Shown: one piece after another, positions 6,305 to 7,983 of the stretch
How positions within the stretch are numbered: the stretch's first letter is position 1
Layout: every line of letters begins with the position of its first letter
Assembly: GCA_026395315.1 (NCBI GenBank)
Contig: JAPLYY010000085.1
Coordinates: 1-7,983 of the forward strand
DNA length: 7,983 bases
Direction of reading: 5' to 3'
Origin: Candidatus Shapirobacteria bacterium
GTDB lineage: Bacteria > Patescibacteriota > Microgenomatia > UBA12405
Program-made: the position numbers and the translations under genes
The notes under the pieces: generated by a model
What the model saw: only the letters and a program-made list of their open reading frames with translations
What the model was told of the DNA's origin: nothing
Database searches by the model: none

Positions 6305-6923
6305 AGTCCAGTTTATTCTTCTTCGCGGCTTGGAAGATTTACCCGACTCACTCTCTGCTACTATTAGCCTGTCTCTGGGAGTTGAGCCTTTTAATTCCAA
6401 CTGGTTTGATAAAGAAAATCTCAAAACTAAACTATACCGGCTTAATAATGAAGTTGATAAAGTCTTAAGACAGGGTAAAATTGTCTACTTTATTGGTGTC
6501 AGCGCTGGTGCCGCCTTAGCTCTTGTCTATGCCCTTCGCCATCCTAAAAAAGTCAGTTTTATTTATTCTGTCTGTGGCTTGCTTGACCCCAACCTTAACC
6601 GGTTAAATTTGTCAGAACTTACCAATAAAAGTCATAGTTTCCGCCAAACTGCCGAGTATCTCACCCAGCATCTAACCTCTCAAATCATCCAAAAAGGAAA
6701 CCTAACTGATAAAATTAGTACCTATAGTTCCACTAAAGATGATATTGTCCCTTTGGCTGCTTCCGAACCGCCTTGGGTGACTATCAAAAAACGGGTTAAA
6801 GTCAAAAACCGTTTTCCCCGTATCAGCCGTCTGCTTCATAAACTTCACATCACCAATCACCTTTCTACCATTACTGATGTTTTGCTTGAAGATATTAACC
6901 AACAAATAAAATTGTTTTTGTGA
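6288..6923 (+). CDS. Predicted alpha/beta-hydrolase-fold protein
   Basis: This 211-residue protein has the marks of a small serine hydrolase. It has a first strand (VQFILLRGL), a nucleophile elbow GVSAG with S72, and a candidate acid D151 or D152 in KDDIVPLAA. The candidate histidine is H191 in ITNHLSTI near the C-terminus, in the usual Ser-Asp-His order. I do not recognise a specific subfamily or substrate. CPR genomes often carry such small hydrolases of unknown function. ATG 6288 is preferred; a TTG at 6276 would add four residues. The start lies inside the end of ssb in another frame, which implies translational coupling. Arginine codons are CGN-rich like lon and ssb, so it belongs with the upstream genes. 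No terminator hairpin follows its TGA. Confidence 0.72.
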   Translation: MISPSKVQFILLRGLEDLPDSLSATISLSLGVEPFNSNWFDKENLKTKLYRLNNEVDKVLRQGKIVYFIGVSAGAALALVYALRHPKKVSFIYSVCGLLDPNLNRLNLSELTNKSHSFRQTAEYLTQHLTSQIIQKGNLTDKISTYSSTKDDIVPLAASEPPWVTIKKRVKVKNRFPRISRLLHKLHITNHLSTITDVLLEDINQQIKLFL

Positions 6924-7029
6924 GCTAAGTATCCCAAATCTGGAACACTTTACCGAGTATTTAATTAAGATCAAAGATACCCTTGAGAGGTTTAATGTCT
7001 TCAGCACTTTATCGTTTGAAAATCATTAA
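6910..7029 (+). pseudogene. Possible remnant of a gene's C-terminus
   Basis: Just after and overlapping the hydrolase stop, one frame is open for 39 codons to a TAA at 7027-7029. It has no start codon and is preceded by a TAA at 6907. It reads LSIPNLEHFTEY...IKDTLERFN, a protein-like amphipathic sequence with ordinary residue composition, unlike the translation of random AT-rich DNA. I do not recognise the family. It may be the decayed tail of a lost gene, or chance. Apart from this, 6924-7050 shows nothing I can name. Confidence 0.2.
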
Positions 7030-7055
7030 GACAAGAGCTTAACTCGCAAATATCC

Positions 7056-7069
7056 TGTAATATTGTACA
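7056..7069. repeat. Short inverted repeat TGTA-N6-TACA (operator-like)
   Basis: TGTA (7056-7059) and TACA (7066-7069) form 4-bp arms around six bases, just upstream of the TTGACT -35 box at 7073. The position suits a regulator site. It has partial resemblance to LexA-type boxes (CTGT-N8-ACAT), but that is too weak to name a regulator. Confidence 0.25.
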
Positions 7070-7072
7070 TTT

Positions 7073-7100
7073 TTGACTACATACTTTATACGCATATATT
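7073..7100 (+). promoter_or_regulatory. Sigma70-type promoter P1 upstream of the radical SAM region
   Basis: TTGACT (7073-7078, 5/6 to consensus), a 16-bp spacer and TATATT (7095-7100, 5/6) predict a start near 7107. This is the best -35/-10 pair in the window. It would give a leader of about 115 bases to the ATG at 7224. The -10 lies within the inverted repeat at 7088-7113. Confidence 0.5.
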
Positions 7101-7113
7101 GTAAATTGCGTAT
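7088..7113. repeat. Perfect 7-bp inverted repeat over the P1 -10 / P2 -35 (operator candidate)
   Basis: ATACGCA (7088-7094) and TGCGTAT (7107-7113) are perfect reverse complements separated by 12 bases. The centres of the arms are about 19 bp apart, close to two helical turns, so they would face the same side of the DNA as expected for a dimeric repressor. The spacer holds the -10 of P1 and the start of the -35 of P2, so binding would block both promoters. Confidence 0.45.
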
Positions 7114-7126
7114 CTTATGGTAATAT
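7099..7126 (+). promoter_or_regulatory. Second promoter P2 with extended -10
   Basis: TTGTAA (7099-7104), a 16-bp spacer and TAATAT (7121-7126) preceded by TGG (an extended -10) predict a start near 7133. It overlaps P1 in a staggered arrangement, and both point at the radical SAM region. Confidence 0.4.
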
Positions 7127-7137
7127 ATGTTGTCGTA

Positions 7138-7157
7138 AAACTGAAAACGCTCAGTTT
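7138..7157 (+). repeat. Leader hairpin, 7-bp stem and 6-base loop
   Basis: AAACTGA (7138-7144) and TCAGTTT (7151-7157) are perfect reverse complements around the loop AAACGC. In a transcript from P1 or P2 this forms a hairpin near the 5' end. No U-run follows, so it is not a standard terminator. It could stabilise the RNA, act in attenuation, or be another protein site in DNA. Confidence 0.35.
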
Positions 7158-7206
7158 GTAATAAACGGCAGATCTTTAACAAAATGTGGATAATATATTC
7201 TCAGAA

Positions 7207-7213
7207 AAGGAGA
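7207..7213 (+). promoter_or_regulatory. Strong Shine-Dalgarno site before ATG 7224
   Basis: AAGGAGA lies about ten bases before ATG 7224. It is the only strong, usable Shine-Dalgarno sequence I see before a start in this window; the upstream genes lack one. It marks 7224 as the intended start even though that frame ends after 15 codons (7224-7271, MFKKLVAPILLQPLA). It thus points to a damaged or interrupted start of the radical SAM gene, or to a short leader peptide. Confidence 0.55.
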
Positions 7214-7242
7214 TTGATTAACGATGTTTAAGAAACTTGTAG

Positions 7243-7983
7243 CCCCTATTTTGTTACAACCATTGGCGTGATGGAAAGCGAAAAGGAAGATTAGTAACCG
7301 AAAAAACAAGGAAATACTATCTTGCCTCAGTAACGGAAATCATCAGAAATGGTGTCTTTGCCGTCACTGTTACAGGAGGAGAACCCCTGTTAGTTTTTAA
7401 GGAGGTGTTGCCTTTCATTGTGATGTTGCGAGAAGCTGGGATTGAGGTACATCTCAACAGCAATCTTTCTCTGCTCACCAATGAAATTGCTGCAACTCTA
7501 AAAAAACTCGGAATAAAATCAATCCTAACGTCTTTTCCATCTGGCATTCAAAAAACCAACGATCAGATAACCCAAAGGAGAAACACAAGAGATAAAACAG
7601 CACGAGGAATAAAATGCGCCTTAAACGCAGGATTACGTGTAACTACCAATATGGTGGTTAGTAAACTCAACCTGACAGAAGTTTTTGAGACTGCTCGCTT
7701 CGCCAAAGAGTTAGGAATCACTTCCTTCTCAGCGACAAAAGCTGCCGTCCCAGGAAACTGCCAGGATTTCTCACCTTATAGATTATCGGTTGTTGAATTC
7801 AGATCAATGTTAAGTGAGCTTGCAAGGGTTAAAAAAGAGCTTGGCCTTCGGGTTGACTCTTTGGAATTTTACCCTGGATGTTCGTTTGACAACGATGAGA
7901 CACGATACCTGTTTGGTTCTACCCGAAGCTGTACTGCTGCTAAAACCAGTTGTACGATTGGCTTTGATGGTCAGATCCGACCT
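7243..7983 (+). CDS. Radical SAM/SPASM-type enzyme, 5' end disrupted, 3' end beyond the window
   Basis: The frame is open from 7243 to the last base (247 codons). It begins PLFCYNHWRDGKRKGR; FCYN-W is the end of a radical SAM iron-sulfur motif. GGEPLL (residues 45-50) is the classic SAM-binding strand. The rest follows the partial TIM barrel (HLNSNLSLLT, NAGLRVTTNMVVSKLN, KELGITSFSATKAAVPG). Cysteines at about 213, 230 and 237, ending in SCTIGFDGQIRP, look like the start of a SPASM domain that holds auxiliary clusters. SPASM enzymes commonly modify peptides (RiPPs) or activate sulfatases; the substrate here is unknown. The first two motif cysteines cannot be read in this frame: TAG at 7240-7242 lies directly upstream, and ATG 7224 with its strong ribosome site is in another frame. 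Arginine codons are mostly AGA, AGG and CGA, unlike all upstream genes. Confidence 0.8.

Noticed and set aside
5963..6424. Minus-strand 153-codon ORF across ssb and the hydrolase start
   Set aside because: Both plus-strand frames are clearly coding here; the minus frame is a composition effect.
6995..7042. 15-codon ORF MSSALYRLKIIKTRA with GAGAGG upstream
   Set aside because: The spacing is very short, no family is recognisable, and it lies upstream of both promoters that serve this region. Chance ORFs of this size are common.
7056..7069. LexA/SOS box
   Set aside because: CTGT-N8-ACAT matches only part of the E. coli-type box and lacks the flanking pattern, so it is kept only as a generic inverted repeat.
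7117..7161. 14-codon ORF beginning ATGGTAATATAT
   Set aside because: It overlaps the extended -10 of P2 and has no ribosome binding site; best explained by promoter sequence.
7269..7271. UGA recoding (as in Gracilibacteria/Absconditabacteria) to extend the ORF from 7224
   Set aside because: Reading through TGA in that frame yields no radical SAM homology, and TGA is used as an ordinary stop by the hydrolase and tRNA-binding genes.

Overview
This window looks like a chromosomal segment of a Candidate Phyla Radiation (Patescibacteria) bacterium, possibly of the Microgenomates or Parcubacteria type. That is an inference from four things: compact packing, AT-rich DNA, almost no Shine-Dalgarno sequences in the first 6.9 kb, and housekeeping genes with short, streamlined domains. 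Genes end in TAA, TAG and TGA, so nothing suggests UGA recoding.

Layout. Bases 2-238 hold the 3' end of a gene that may encode a 2H-phosphoesterase-like protein. Next comes lon, preceded by a -10 box and a CIRCE-like operator with the exact 9-9-9 geometry. Its N-terminal coding region carries an apparent out-of-frame deletion near base 497, so the AAA+ and protease parts lie in a different frame from the start codon. Convergent with lon, on the minus strand, are argS and, upstream of it, a small tRNA-binding (MetRS C-terminal/CsaA-like) protein. From the same spot a plus-strand series diverges: a HAD phosphatase, a membrane-anchored FKBP-type prolyl isomerase, single-stranded DNA-binding protein, and an alpha/beta-hydrolase-like protein. 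The last three are packed with gaps or overlaps of at most about 17 bases.

Regulation. Four genes (argS, the tRNA-binding gene, the HAD gene and the FKBP gene) have a TATAAT-like hexamer 5-6 bases before the ATG and no Shine-Dalgarno sequence. This is the expected geometry of leaderless mRNAs. The tRNA-binding and HAD genes appear to share one symmetric -10 box that fires in both directions.

The final kilobase is different. After a possible decayed gene tail (6910-7029) there is an AT-rich control region with two overlapping sigma70-type promoters and three inverted repeats. A strong Shine-Dalgarno site follows, and then a radical SAM/SPASM-type open frame that runs off the window. Its arginine codons (AGA/AGG/CGA) contrast sharply with the CGT/CGC use upstream, suggesting separate ancestry. 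Its iron-sulfur CxxxCxxC motif cannot be read intact in any frame because of a stop codon and frame conflict at about 7224-7254. I see no CRISPR array, tRNA, rRNA or insertion sequence.
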